The notes under the pieces: model-generated
The model's input: only the letters and a program-made list of their open reading frames with translations
The model's database searches: none
What the model was told of the DNA's origin: nothing
From: Acidobacteriota bacterium
GTDB taxonomy: Bacteria; Acidobacteriota; Terriglobia; UBA7540
DNA: 52,770 nucleotides
Reading direction: 5' to 3'
NCBI GenBank assembly: GCA_003225365.1
Contig: QHZN01000234.1
Span: 1 to 52,770, forward strand
Shown here: in pieces, positions 43,601-51,276 of the stretch
Layout of the letters: each line of letters starts with the position of its first letter
Position numbering within the stretch: the first letter of the stretch is position 1
Made by a program: the position numbers and the translations under genes

Positions 43601-44712
43601 TCTTCGCGCCACTCTTCGGCCGCGCAGGCCGCGACGATTTGTTGTGCCAAAACGTCGAGAGGGCAGTCGGGAATGCGAATGGCGTCGAGCTCGCCACTCC
43701 GGATGGACCGCGCCAGCGCCGCACACTCCACCAGCTCGTCGCGCGTGAAGGCGAAGAGGCGGCCCTTGCTGACCGCGCCGCGTGCGTGGCCGGAGCGCCC
43801 AAAGCGCTGCAACGCAACCGCAATCGAGCGTGGCGAGCCGAGTTGGCACACCAGGTCCACAGTGCCGATGTCAATTCCGAGTTCGAGCGATGCCGTCGCC
43901 ACCAGCATCCGCGCCTCGCCCGACTTGAGCTTCTTTTCTGCCGCCAGGCGCAAGCGGCGCGCCAAACTTCCGTGATGCGCCTCGAGCTCCAGCGGCCGTA
44001 CGTGCCCGATGTTGACGCAGGCGGGCTCGGGCCGTCCCGTGCCTACCAGGAACCGCGCAATGAGATCGAGCGGCTTCTGCGTGGCCGAGAGCCCGATGCG
44101 CACCGGCGCCTTCCGGCCCGATTGAGTGACCAGGGCTTCGAGGCGCTCGATGGAGAGCGCCAGGTGCGCGCCGCGCTTGTCGTCGGCGACGGCGTGAATT
44201 TCGTCAACGATCACGGTCTCGACGTCCTTCAGGATTTCACGGCTCTTCGCGGCGGTGAGCAGGATGTAGAGCGACTCGGGTGTGGTCACCAGAATATGCG
44301 GCGGACGCGCCAGCATCGCGCGGCGCTCATGCGCGAGCGTATCCCCCGTGCGGACGGCGGTGCGGATGGGCGGCATCAAAACCCCGCGCTCGCCCGCAAG
44401 TTGCAAGATTTCGCCGAGCGGGGCTTCGAGGTTCTTCTGGATGTCGTTTCCGAGTGCCTTGAGCGGCGAGATGTAGAGTACTTCCGTCCGGTCGAGCAAC
44501 TGGCCGGATACGGCCTTTCGCACCAGACGATCGATGCAGGCAAGAAATGCCGCGAGTGTTTTCCCCGAACCCGTGGGCGCCGAGATGAGCGTCGGCTTTC
44601 CGGCCAAGATCGCGGGCCAGCCTTGCGCTTGTGCTTCGGTGGGTTCGGCTAAGCGGCGCTCGAACCACTCGCGAACTAAAGGATGCGCCCAAGCCAGCGT
44701 CGAGGGATTCAT
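40609..44712 (-). CDS. lhr: Lhr-type DEAD/DEAH helicase with an internal gap
   Basis: A superfamily 2 helicase of 1367 aa, the long Lhr form involved in DNA repair. Helicase domain 1 has EPTEAQAQGWP (Q motif), APTGSGKTLAAF (Walker A), VTTPESLY, VDEIHAVADDKRG and GLSATQKPL. Domain 2 has VATASLELGIDIG and QRFGRSGHARGAV. Between VNIGHVRPLELE (residue ~242) and AHHGSLARRLRLA there should be about 60 residues, including VFVNTRR (motif IV); they are missing in frame near 43978-43987. The downstream winged-helix and Lhr core/C-terminal regions seem complete. ATG 44712 or 44721 are possible starts. Confidence 0.88.
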   Translation of the reverse strand: MNPSTLAWAHPLVREWFERRLAEPTEAQAQGWPAILAGKPTLISAPTGSGKTLAAFLACIDRLVRKAVSGQLLDRTEVLYISPLKALGNDIQKNLEAPLGEILQLAGERGVLMPPIRTAVRTGDTLAHERRAMLARPPHILVTTPESLYILLTAAKSREILKDVETVIVDEIHAVADDKRGAHLALSIERLEALVTQSGRKAPVRIGLSATQKPLDLIARFLVGTGRPEPACVNIGHVRPLELEAHHGSLARRLRLAAEKKLKSGEARMLVATASLELGIDIGTVDLVCQLGSPRSIAVALQRFGRSGHARGAVSKGRLFAFTRDELVECAALARSIRSGELDAIRIPDCPLDVLAQQIVAACAAEEWREDELFALVRRAYPHSNLSRTEFDELVGMLSEGISARRGRYGVWLYRDRINGRLRGRRGARLAAIMNGGAIPETALYSVVAEPQGTPVGTVDEDFAVESLAGDIMLLGSTSWRIRRVESARGRLLVEDAHGAAPNVPFWRGEAPARTDELSRQVSDLREKVDALTAGATDIPKAVAWLKQECALNDSSAEQLAEYIVEGSKVLGAVPSEKTVVAERFFDEGGGMQLVIHAPFGGRINRAWGLALRKRFCRSFNFELQAAATENGLNISLGEQHSFPLAEVFHFLTPETVKPVLEQAALASPIFATRWRWDATRALALLRFRGGNKIPLPVQRILSDDLLASVFPDVVACQENIQGDIQIPAHPLIREVMKDVLTEAMDLEGLERVLRALGSGEIRALAVDTPAPSAFSHEILNANPYAYLDDAPLEERRARAVSLRRTLPESVLGEIGKLDPAAIAEVQESAWPDVRDADELDDALQTLVALPESFRPLALDPAASVWREFFERLVADGRATRAAWDGENFWVSAVQASAFLGAYPRAEFLNQPATSLATAAGTGKSSAPSSREDAVRLLVQGWVGHLGPVTAPALAKTLHLPESEIVEALSRLEAEGSVLRGEFTRRGTEWCDRRLLARIHRLTLGVLRKEIEPVTPAEFMRWLLRWQHLAPGTELRGERGVLEALRQLQGFEAPANAWEREILARRIAGYDPEVLDRLCLAGSVGWGRFSPHPAMLGETNGELSSGRRVVPTSVSPLAFFIREEADWFSADGRAIPADFSPRISPAAAEVLEFLRSHGASFFADLARGTGRLKSEIETALWELVSAGVVTADGFDNLRALIDPKRRAGQGRGRECRPRHSTGRWALLLPAAEIKPGDSQQAVESMARALLARYGVVFRELLARESFPVTWRALWTVFRRLEDRGEVRGGRFVDGFLGEQFALPVAVDSLRACRRAGPTGETIVVCAADPMNLVGIVVPGERVPANSGRTVAFRDGVAVAPAFSAAAM

Positions 44713-45379
44713 ACCAGCCATCCGAAACATGACTATGGTAGGCGACAAGCGACCTTTGAGCAAGACACTCCCTATGTGGATCATGATTTAGCCAGGGTTG
44801 CGAAAAGGCAGGTTTGCCTCGCCCCGATGAACCGAGAGCGAGTCGAAGGGCGGCCGACAGTTGCCTCCTTCCGCCATGTGGGGGGTGAATGCCGCCTGTA
44901 CGGCAGGCGCTTCAGGTACCCGCGAGGATTGATCGCGAGGGCGAAATACTCGCGGTCAGGGTCGATACGCAATCTGTCGCCTTCACGAACGAATCGTCCA
45001 ACGGCGCCAAGGGGCCCGATCACCTGCCGAGACCATCCCCGGCGCGGAAGTGATCGGCCACTGTACCCTCGGCGATGAAGTACCCGCCAGGGGCGATGCA
45101 GTGAATTGCCAATTGACCGGGTGAATGTGCGTTGGAATCCCGGAACAGGAATTTGAACGCCGACGGCCAGGAGCTTTCGCTCTCGGGGCCGAACGAGTCC
45201 GGCCCCGGTGGGATCAAGGAAATCCAGGACCCCGATGCTGTAAAAGCTCACCAGCGTGCGCTAACGAACCTGCTGACGTTTGCCGGCCGAAATTTGAATG
45301 GAGCAGGCCGGGCTCACCTCCGGACAGCATCCCGCGGCCGCCATCGGGTCGGGCCACCTCCAGAGCACGAACATTGTGG
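44713..45379. other. Non-coding or decayed stretch between lhr and brxA
   Basis: No intact recognised gene. On the minus strand, two adjacent frames look weakly protein-like: KFLFRDSNAHSPGQLA with CIAPGGYFIAEG (frame ending at 45020), and REGDRLRIDPDREYFALAI with NPRGYLKRLPY (frame ending at 44781). Joined, they could be one gene with a frameshift near 45030, but I cannot match it to a family. Confidence 0.3.
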
Positions 45380-45394
45380 TAGAATCGACGATTC
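45380..45394 (+). promoter_or_regulatory. -10 box overlapped by a palindrome before brxA
   Basis: TAGAAT (45380-45385) is a good -10, and GAATCG-A-CGATTC (45382-45394) is a perfect 6-1-6 inverted repeat over the expected transcription start. It is a candidate operator for redox control of brxA (inference). Confidence 0.4.
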
Positions 45395-45440
45395 GAGGAG
45401 GTGTCACGAAGGAGAATCTTCTCGGCCAGGAGGGCAGGCG

Positions 45441-45884
45441 ATGATGTATCCGGAAGATATGGTGAAGCCCATGCGAGAGGAATTGACTCGGATCGGGTTC
45501 CGGGAATTGCGCACGCCGGAGGAAGTGGACCTGGTCTTGGGCGAAAAGCGCGGCACGGCGCTCGTGATGGTCAATTCCATTTGCGGCTGCGCGGCAGGGA
45601 AGGCGCGTCCGGGCGTGGCCCGGGCGCTCGAGCATCCGGTGCGCCCGGAAAGGCTCTTGACCGTCTTTGCCGGCCAGGACCCCGCAGCCACTGCGCGTGC
45701 CCGCGCTTATTTCTCCGAGTTCCCCCCTTCCTCGCCTTCGGTTTGCATCGTCCGCGATGGGAAAGCGGTCTTCATGCTCCACCGCCATCAGATAGAAGGC
45801 CGAATGCCCGAGGAAATCGCCAAAGAACTGACCGCCGCATTCGACCGCTTCTGCGCCCCTGCGGAAGCTCGGGTCCACACGTAG
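45441..45884 (+). CDS. Bacilliredoxin BrxA/BrxB family (UPF0403/YphP)
   Basis: A 147-aa thioredoxin-like protein with the bacilliredoxin active site NSICGCAAGKARPG (Cys-Gly-Cys) near residue 52, preceded by GTALVMVNS and followed by TVFAGQDPAATARARAYF, PPSSPSVCIVRDGKAVFML and the HRHQIEGR motif. Bacilliredoxins remove bacillithiol (or a similar thiol) from protein cysteines; whether this organism makes bacillithiol is unknown. AGGAGGG is 6 nt before ATG 45441. A palindromic -10 region lies upstream. Confidence 0.88.
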   Translation: MMYPEDMVKPMREELTRIGFRELRTPEEVDLVLGEKRGTALVMVNSICGCAAGKARPGVARALEHPVRPERLLTVFAGQDPAATARARAYFSEFPPSSPSVCIVRDGKAVFMLHRHQIEGRMPEEIAKELTAAFDRFCAPAEARVHT

Positions 45885-45912
45885 CTCGCCTCTTCGGCGA
45901 GCCTTTCGAGGA

Positions 45913-46458
45913 TTAGGGAAAGCGCGCGACCTTGCGGTATTCAGCGCCGCGGGGGGAAAGCCGGCTTTCAAAAAGAAAAAACTCGGCGGGTTCGAATGCG
46001 CCCAGGAATGTCTCGCCAAATTCCCCGAGCGCTTTTTCAAGGTCGGGCTGCGGGCGAGGCTCCTCGAACCGCGCGAGTGTCAGGTGAGGGTGGAAAGGCC
46101 GGTCTTCGCGCGGAAAGCCAAGAGTTTCCATGGCCGCTTCGACGCGGACGGCTAGCTCGGCCAGACCCAGTTGCGCTTCGACTCCAGCCCAGAACACCCT
46201 CGGGCGGCGCGCCTCCGGGAAAAACCCGAAACCCCTGACTTCAATCCGAAAGGGCTCAAACCGGCCGAGCGCCGCGAGGCGTTGTTTGACCTTCTCGACC
46301 TGTGGGTCTGGAATCCCTCCCAGGAATTTGAGCGTCAAGTGGATGCCCTGCGGGCGGGTCCAGCGGGCCTCCGGTGCCCACTCGCGGAAAATCCTCTGGC
46401 TCCGCTCGAGCGCGTCACGCAAAGTTTCCGGCAGGTCGATGGCGATAAAGGCGCGCAC
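45913..46458 (-). CDS. thpR: RNA 2',3'-cyclic phosphodiesterase
   Basis: A 2H-phosphoesterase of 181 aa (formerly LigT). Both catalytic HxT motifs are present: GIHLTLKFLG near residue 42 and FHPHLTLARFE near 125. RAFIAIDLPE at the start and FFLFESRLSPRGAEYR at the end are conserved. It hydrolyses 2',3'-cyclic phosphates on RNA ends. I start at GTG 46458 (VRAFIAID); no strong ribosome site is visible. It converges with brxA. Confidence 0.88.
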   Translation of the reverse strand: MRAFIAIDLPETLRDALERSQRIFREWAPEARWTRPQGIHLTLKFLGGIPDPQVEKVKQRLAALGRFEPFRIEVRGFGFFPEARRPRVFWAGVEAQLGLAELAVRVEAAMETLGFPREDRPFHPHLTLARFEEPRPQPDLEKALGEFGETFLGAFEPAEFFLFESRLSPRGAEYRKVARFP

Positions 46459-46485
46459 AAGTGTGCTCGATGTGAAAGCTCGGAT

Positions 46486-46680
46486 TTGAAATCTCAAATT
46501 TCAAATCGCAAAGTTCAAGTCTCAAGCTTCAAATCTCAAATCTGAGATTCTATTGCCGGTCCCCGACGGTGCGCCCGAGCGGGCTCCGACCGGCGCGCCA
46601 AGAGGGGTTATCCCTTAATATTGCAAGGTCCAGCTGGAGTTTGAAATCTCAAATTTCAAATCTTAGATTCTATTGTGGTC
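46486..46680. repeat. A/T-rich repeated block between thpR and cinA
   Basis: TTTGAAATCTCAAATTTCAA occurs at about 46486 and again at about 46639, and AAATCTGAGATTCTATTG / AAATCTTAGATTCTATTG follow each copy. Each copy is itself a quasi-palindrome built from TTTGAAAT and ATTTCAAA. The two blocks flank a G+C-rich middle of about 60-80 bp with normal composition. Confidence 0.6.
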
Positions 46681-46686
46681 CTCGCT

Positions 46687-47922
46687 TCACGACCGGACGC
46701 GGCGTCGGATGATCTCCAGCGCCGCCTGCGTGGCCCAGAGGCGAACCCGCGCGCGGTCTCCTGGAAAACGGAACTCGCGGACTTGAGTGCCGCGCTCGTC
46801 GGCCAGAGATACGAAGACCAGCCCAACCGGCTTTTCCGGCGTTCCGCCGTCCGGGCCGGCGATGCCGGTGATGCCGACACCGATAGCCGCGCCGGTGTTT
46901 TTCCGAATGCCTTCCGCCATCGCGCGGGCAACCGGCTTCGAGACCGCGCCATGTTCTTCGAGGAGCTTCGGCGCCACGCCAGCCAGGCGCGTCTTCAGCG
47001 CGTCGCTATAGCAGAGCGCGCCGCCCAGAAAAAAATTGGAACTCCCGGGCGCGCGCGTCAGCCGCTCGGCGAGCAGGCCTCCCGTGCAGCTTTCCGCTAC
47101 CGCCAGGGTCTTCTCCTTCATCCCAAGAAACATCCCCACCACCTCTTCGAGCGTCTCGCCATGCGCAGAGAAGACGTGGTCCCCGAGATCGAGCTCGATC
47201 TTGTCAGCGAGCTCCGCAAGCAGGGCGTCGGCCGCTTCCTCGCTTGCGGCGTGGGCGCGAAGGTGCACTTCGATGGAGCCCGAAACCGCCAGAATCGTCG
47301 TCGCGGGGTTCGCGTAGGGTTTATAAATAGGTGCAATTCGTTGGTCCACTTCCGATTCTGGAAGCCCGACCACCTTGAGCACCCGTGTTCGGATGCGGTC
47401 GCCGACCGCCAGCGAGATCAAACGCGGCAGGCAAGCGGATTCAAACATAGGCTCGAGCTCCCGGGGCGGGCCCGGAAGCAGCAGAACAATCACACCTTCG
47501 TGCTCGATCCAGATGCCGGGCGCCGTGCCGTTCTGGTTCTCGAGCCCGACCGCCCCCTCGGGGATTTGGGCCTGGCGCAGGTTGTTCTCGCTCATGGTCC
47601 GGCCGAGGCGCTTAAAGACTCGTTCCAGCCTGAGCCGGATCTCGGGGACTTCGCGCAAGGGCAGCGCCAGCACTTGAGCCACTACCTCGCGGTTGAGGTC
47701 GTCTTCAGTTGGGCCGAGGCCGCCAGTCAGAATGATCAGCTTCGAGCGCCCCAAGGCTGCCCGGAACACGGACGCCAGACGTTCCCGGTCGTCACCGACG
47801 ATGGTCTTCAGACGCACCTCGATGCCCACTTGGTTCAGCTTGTCGGTGAGAAAAAGGGAATTGGTGTCCGTGTGGTGAGGCGTCAGAAGTTCCGAGCCCA
47901 CGGCGATGATTTCAGCATCCAT
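46687..47922 (-). CDS. cinA: CinA: nicotinamide-nucleotide amidase / competence-damage protein
   Basis: A 411-aa two-domain protein. The N-terminal MoCF/COG1058 domain has AEIIAVGSELL, DDRERLASVFRAAL, LTGGLGPTEDDL and LLPGPPRELEPMFE. The C-terminal CinA/PncC domain has LAVAESCTGGLLAERLT, VSKPVARAMAEGIRK and GITGIAGPDGGTPEKPVGLVF. It deamidates nicotinamide mononucleotide and hydrolyses ADP-ribose in NAD salvage. Length and motifs are standard and the gene appears intact. Confidence 0.94.
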   Translation of the reverse strand: MDAEIIAVGSELLTPHHTDTNSLFLTDKLNQVGIEVRLKTIVGDDRERLASVFRAALGRSKLIILTGGLGPTEDDLNREVVAQVLALPLREVPEIRLRLERVFKRLGRTMSENNLRQAQIPEGAVGLENQNGTAPGIWIEHEGVIVLLLPGPPRELEPMFESACLPRLISLAVGDRIRTRVLKVVGLPESEVDQRIAPIYKPYANPATTILAVSGSIEVHLRAHAASEEAADALLAELADKIELDLGDHVFSAHGETLEEVVGMFLGMKEKTLAVAESCTGGLLAERLTRAPGSSNFFLGGALCYSDALKTRLAGVAPKLLEEHGAVSKPVARAMAEGIRKNTGAAIGVGITGIAGPDGGTPEKPVGLVFVSLADERGTQVREFRFPGDRARVRLWATQAALEIIRRRVRS

Positions 47923-47972
47923 GGAAAAACCGTAACCCGCAGTTGGAGGCTAGTGGGAGGTCGGAGAAGGCA

Positions 47973-48087
47973 AAGGTTAAAGGCTGAAGGATGAAGGATA
48001 AAAATTAAAGAACTGCGCGCAATGGATGTCATCGCGGCCCCGACCTTCGGTCGGCCTTCACCCCTTATCCTTCATCCTTTAACCTCC
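47973..48087. repeat. Inverted repeat between cinA and the NHL gene
   Basis: AGGTTAAAGG and ATGAAGGATAA on the left (47974-48001) recur inverted on the right (48065-48087) as TTATCCTTCAT and CCTTTAACCT; the left arm has seven extra bases between them. A smaller perfect hairpin CCGACC-TTC-GGTCGG (48040-48054) lies in the loop. It could fold into a long hairpin between the genes. Confidence 0.5.
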
Positions 48088-48112
48088 TTGACTTCCTGCC
48101 ACCCATTGGTCG

Positions 48113-49147
48113 TCATCCTAACAGTGGCTTTCCTTCGACATCCACGAACAGTTCGATCAGGGAATTCGTGGTGGCCAGGATCATCGAGCGGTGGCCGGTG
48201 AAGGCGAGCCCGACGATACCGTTCCCCGAAACCGCCAGCTCCGGCTCCGCTTGGGGATTCAGGCGAACCACTCCACGCCGCCCCGCCAGGGAAGCGGCCA
48301 CGTAAATGTTCCCGCGCGCGTCGAACGCCAGTCCCTGAGGGCGGCCGAGGCCGCGATAAAAAGATCGCACTTCCCCGGCGGGCGTGATTCGGTAGAGGTG
48401 GTCGTAACTGGAGGTGGTCGGCCCGGTGACAAAAAGCTCGCCCGCAGCGCTGAAGGCCAGGTGATACGCCGCCACACTCGGTTCCATGGTCGCGAATACA
48501 AAAATCTGTTTGTCGCGATTAATTTTGAAAATCGTCCCGCTGCGGTCGCCGACGTAAAGGTTTTCATCCGTGTCGAACGCAATGCCCGTGGCGATGCCCA
48601 TACCTTCCGCATAGAGCGTGCGGTGGCCGTCCGGGTTCACGAGGTAGATGGTTCCTTCCATTCGGCTGGAAACGTACAGGAGGCCTTCACGGTCCACTGC
48701 TAGTCCCGTGGGGTTCATCAAATCGGTCAGGAATGGGCGCAGGACATGGTCGCGGTCAACTTTGTAAAGCGAAACCGGGACCTTCTGGCCGCGGCTCCCG
48801 CTGAAGGTCGTGTAGATGTTCCCCGCGGCGTCGAGGGCGGGGTTCGCCACGGGATGAATGTTTTCGGCGATGGGAATCCCGAGCGCCACCGAGACAGCCG
48901 GGGTGACCCCTTCGCCTGTGTCCACGGTCAGCTCGCCGCTAATGGCCCCCTCCGGAACTCGTACCACCAGGCGATTGGGTGAGCTCAGTAGCAAGGTCGC
49001 CGCCAGCTCCCCGAAGCGCACTCGCGGACGCCGACCGTTTTCCGCCAGCCCGTGACCATGGATGGCAATCTCTCCGCCGGTAATGGCGGCTTTCGGCTCC
49101 ACGCGCTCAATTTGAGGTCGGCCTTTGGGAGGCCCTATTTTTGTCAT
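48113..49147 (-). CDS. IPT/TIG plus NHL-repeat protein
   Basis: A 344-aa beta-rich protein. Residues about 10-95 form an IPT/TIG immunoglobulin-like domain (IERVEPKAAITGGEIAIHG; VRFGELAATLLLSSPNRLVV). The rest is a six-bladed NHL/SMP-30-like propeller, with repeats such as NPTGLAVDREGLLYVSSR, GIATGIAFDTDENLYVGDR and RPQGLAFDARGNIYVA. No signal peptide is evident and no catalytic residues were recognised; a ligand- or protein-binding role is likely. Confidence 0.82.
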   Translation of the reverse strand: MTKIGPPKGRPQIERVEPKAAITGGEIAIHGHGLAENGRRPRVRFGELAATLLLSSPNRLVVRVPEGAISGELTVDTGEGVTPAVSVALGIPIAENIHPVANPALDAAGNIYTTFSGSRGQKVPVSLYKVDRDHVLRPFLTDLMNPTGLAVDREGLLYVSSRMEGTIYLVNPDGHRTLYAEGMGIATGIAFDTDENLYVGDRSGTIFKINRDKQIFVFATMEPSVAAYHLAFSAAGELFVTGPTTSSYDHLYRITPAGEVRSFYRGLGRPQGLAFDARGNIYVAASLAGRRGVVRLNPQAEPELAVSGNGIVGLAFTGHRSMILATTNSLIELFVDVEGKPLLG

Positions 49148-49174
49148 ATCCGGAAACGCGGCCCACGCAGAGTT

Positions 49175-49663
49175 CTACGCGAATAACCACTGCAAAAAAC
49201 CCAATGCCATAAGGCTGTAAATTCCCGCCACCAGATCGTCCGTCATGATCCCCCAGCCGCCGGGGAGGTTTTCAGCCCCGTCGGCCGGAAAGGGCTTCAG
49301 GATATCCAGCGCTCGGAAAAGTGCAAAGCCGGCCACGAGCCAGGTCCAGCCGACCAGGGGCTGCGCTACAAATGTGAGCATCTGGCCGGCCACTTCGTCA
49401 ATGACAACGCGTCCAGGGTCCTGGCTCCCGAAAAAGACCGCCGCCCGCCCGGCTGACCAGACACCCACCGCAAAAACCGTCGCGATCACCGCTCCCAGCG
49501 CCAGCGAGTGCCCAATCCGCCCGACGGGGAGAAACTGGAGGAGCAGGACCGTGACGATTCCTTCAAGCGATCCTACCGTTCCGGGAGCGACCGGAAAATA
49601 ACCCGCACCGCCGCCGGTGGCGATCCAGACCGCCATCCCGCGCCTGCGGGACGCCTCAGCCAC
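49175..49663 (-). CDS. pgpA: Phosphatidylglycerophosphatase A
   Basis: A membrane phosphatase of 162 aa that converts phosphatidylglycerol phosphate to phosphatidylglycerol. Motifs: GAGYFPVAPGTVGSLEG, DPGRVVIDEVAGQML (acidic active site), FRALDILKPFPAD and GGWGIMTDDLVAGIYS. Four helices are predicted. GTG 49663 has AAAGGAG 3 nt upstream and overlaps the yacG stop; ATG 49636 is the alternative. The palindrome TCCCGCGCCTGCGGGA falls within the first codons. Confidence 0.9.
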   Translation of the reverse strand: MAEASRRRGMAVWIATGGGAGYFPVAPGTVGSLEGIVTVLLLQFLPVGRIGHSLALGAVIATVFAVGVWSAGRAAVFFGSQDPGRVVIDEVAGQMLTFVAQPLVGWTWLVAGFALFRALDILKPFPADGAENLPGGWGIMTDDLVAGIYSLMALGFLQWLFA

Positions 49664-49853
49664 AGTCTCCTTTGAGCCGCCGACCGGCTTCAGCGCCGTT
49701 CGGGACCTTCTCGGCAGTCTGGGTCGTCGTCGAGATGCGATAGCGCCCGCTCAGCCAATTGTCGAGGTCGAGCAGGCGGCAACGCTCACCGCAAAAGGGC
49801 CAGTCCGGGTTGCGGTCGTTGCTCACGGGTTTCTTACACAGAGGACATCGCAT
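49656..49853 (-). CDS. yacG: YacG-like zinc-ribbon DNA gyrase inhibitor
   Basis: A 65-aa protein opening MRCPLCKKPVSND and followed by WPFCGERCRLLDLDNWLSGRY, the CPxC...FCxxxC zinc ribbon and helix of YacG (DUF329), which in E. coli binds GyrB and inhibits gyrase. It overlaps the rimO end by 20 nt and the pgpA start by 8 nt, so the three genes form a tight operon. Confidence 0.9.
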   Translation of the reverse strand: MRCPLCKKPVSNDRNPDWPFCGERCRLLDLDNWLSGRYRISTTTQTAEKVPNGAEAGRRLKGDCG

Positions 49854-51276
49854 GGCCACCCTCGTGCACAGCCGCCGAGCCAATTTCCACCAGGGCCGCT
49901 GCTGGAGCGCCCCCCCGAGCGATGAGGGGCTCGGCGAAAAACTCCTTGTCAAGCTTCGCCACCAGGTCGTAGTCGAAGGCCTCGGTGACTTTCGCCCAGC
50001 GGAACTCTCCGGCCGTTGGCTCCGTTCCCTCGAAATCGTTGATGAACACGCGGCCGTCGATCTCCGGCGCCTGGCCTTCGGTGCGCGCAGTAAAGAGCAT
50101 GTCCGATTCTTCCGACCGCCCCTCGACCAGCACGGGCAGCCGCGTCCCCACCTTGGCGCGGAGCTTCCGGCGTGAAATCTTGCGCTGCAGCGCCAAGAGC
50201 GCGCGTTGCCGCCGCCGCGCAACGCGCGCGGGGACTTGGTGGGGGAGGCCGAAGGAGGCGCTGGTCTCCTCATTCGAGTAAAGAAAGGCGCCCACATGGT
50301 CGAATTCGGCCGCAGCCACAAAGTCGAGTAGGACTCGAAAATCCGCGTCCGTCTCTCCCGGAAAACCCACGATGAAAGACGTGCGCAAGGCGACGTCCGG
50401 TATGGCTCGCCGAATCTTTTCGAGGAGCTTCAGAAAATGGTCGCCATCCGAGCCTCGGCGCATAAGCTTCAAGATGTTGCGGCTGGCATGCTGCAAGGGA
50501 ATATCGAAATATTTCGCCGTCTTGGGCGTCTCGGCGACGGATGCTATCAAAGCGTCGTTCAAACGGTTCGGGTAGCAATAGAGGAAGCGCAGCCAGACGA
50601 GTTCCGCGATCGTGCCGAGTTCGCGCACCAACGTCGCGAGCCCGCCACGCAGGCTCAGGTCTTCGCCATAGCTGGTGGTGTCCTGGCCGATGAGCGTGAT
50701 CTCGCGGACGCCGCGCCGCGCCAGGTTCGTCACCTCACTGCGCAGCGACTCGAACCGCCGCGACCGGAAGCGGCCGCGCATCTGCGGAATCACGCAAAAC
50801 GAGCACGGGTGATCGCAGCCTTCAGCGATTTTGACGTAGGCGGTGTACCTAGGCGTGGCCAGGAGCCGCGGCGTGAATTCGTGATAGAGGTAGGGCTCGG
50901 CCGGGCCGAACGACTTCGGCCCCGCCGCTTCGAAGGCGCAGGCTTCGAGCACGCGCTCGAGCTCGTTCGTCCCGATGACACAGTCCACCTCGGGGATTTC
51001 TTCGAGAATCTGGTCGCGGTAGCGCTCTACCAAACAGCCGGCCACCACCAGACGCTTCGCCCGGCCCGCCTTCTTGTGCTCGGCCATCTCGAGGATAGTT
51101 TCGATGGACTCGCGCTTGGCGGGCTCGATGAAGCTGCAAGTGTTGACGACCAAGACATCGGCGTCCTCGGCTTGGGGGACGATCTCCCAGCCGCCGCCGG
51201 CAAGCGCGCCAAGCATCACTTCGCTGTCCACCAGATTCTTGGGACAGCCGAGACTCACTATTCCGACCTTAGGCAT
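49834..51276 (-). CDS. rimO: Ribosomal protein S12 methylthiotransferase RimO
   Basis: A radical-SAM enzyme of 480 aa that methylthiolates Asp of ribosomal protein S12. The N-terminal UPF0004 domain has VGIVSLGCPKNLVDSE, NTCSFIEPAK and VVAGCLVERY, with its three cluster Cys. The radical-SAM motif is EGCDHPCSFCVIPQMRG. Later come LIGQDTTSYG, YCYPNRL and FIVGFPGETDADF, and a C-terminal TRAM domain near 375-440 (LPVLVEGRSEESDMLF). The SLGCPKN and SFCVIPQ forms mark RimO rather than MiaB. Confidence 0.95.
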   Translation of the reverse strand: MPKVGIVSLGCPKNLVDSEVMLGALAGGGWEIVPQAEDADVLVVNTCSFIEPAKRESIETILEMAEHKKAGRAKRLVVAGCLVERYRDQILEEIPEVDCVIGTNELERVLEACAFEAAGPKSFGPAEPYLYHEFTPRLLATPRYTAYVKIAEGCDHPCSFCVIPQMRGRFRSRRFESLRSEVTNLARRGVREITLIGQDTTSYGEDLSLRGGLATLVRELGTIAELVWLRFLYCYPNRLNDALIASVAETPKTAKYFDIPLQHASRNILKLMRRGSDGDHFLKLLEKIRRAIPDVALRTSFIVGFPGETDADFRVLLDFVAAAEFDHVGAFLYSNEETSASFGLPHQVPARVARRRQRALLALQRKISRRKLRAKVGTRLPVLVEGRSEESDMLFTARTEGQAPEIDGRVFINDFEGTEPTAGEFRWAKVTEAFDYDLVAKLDKEFFAEPLIARGGAPAAALVEIGSAAVHEGGHAMSSV

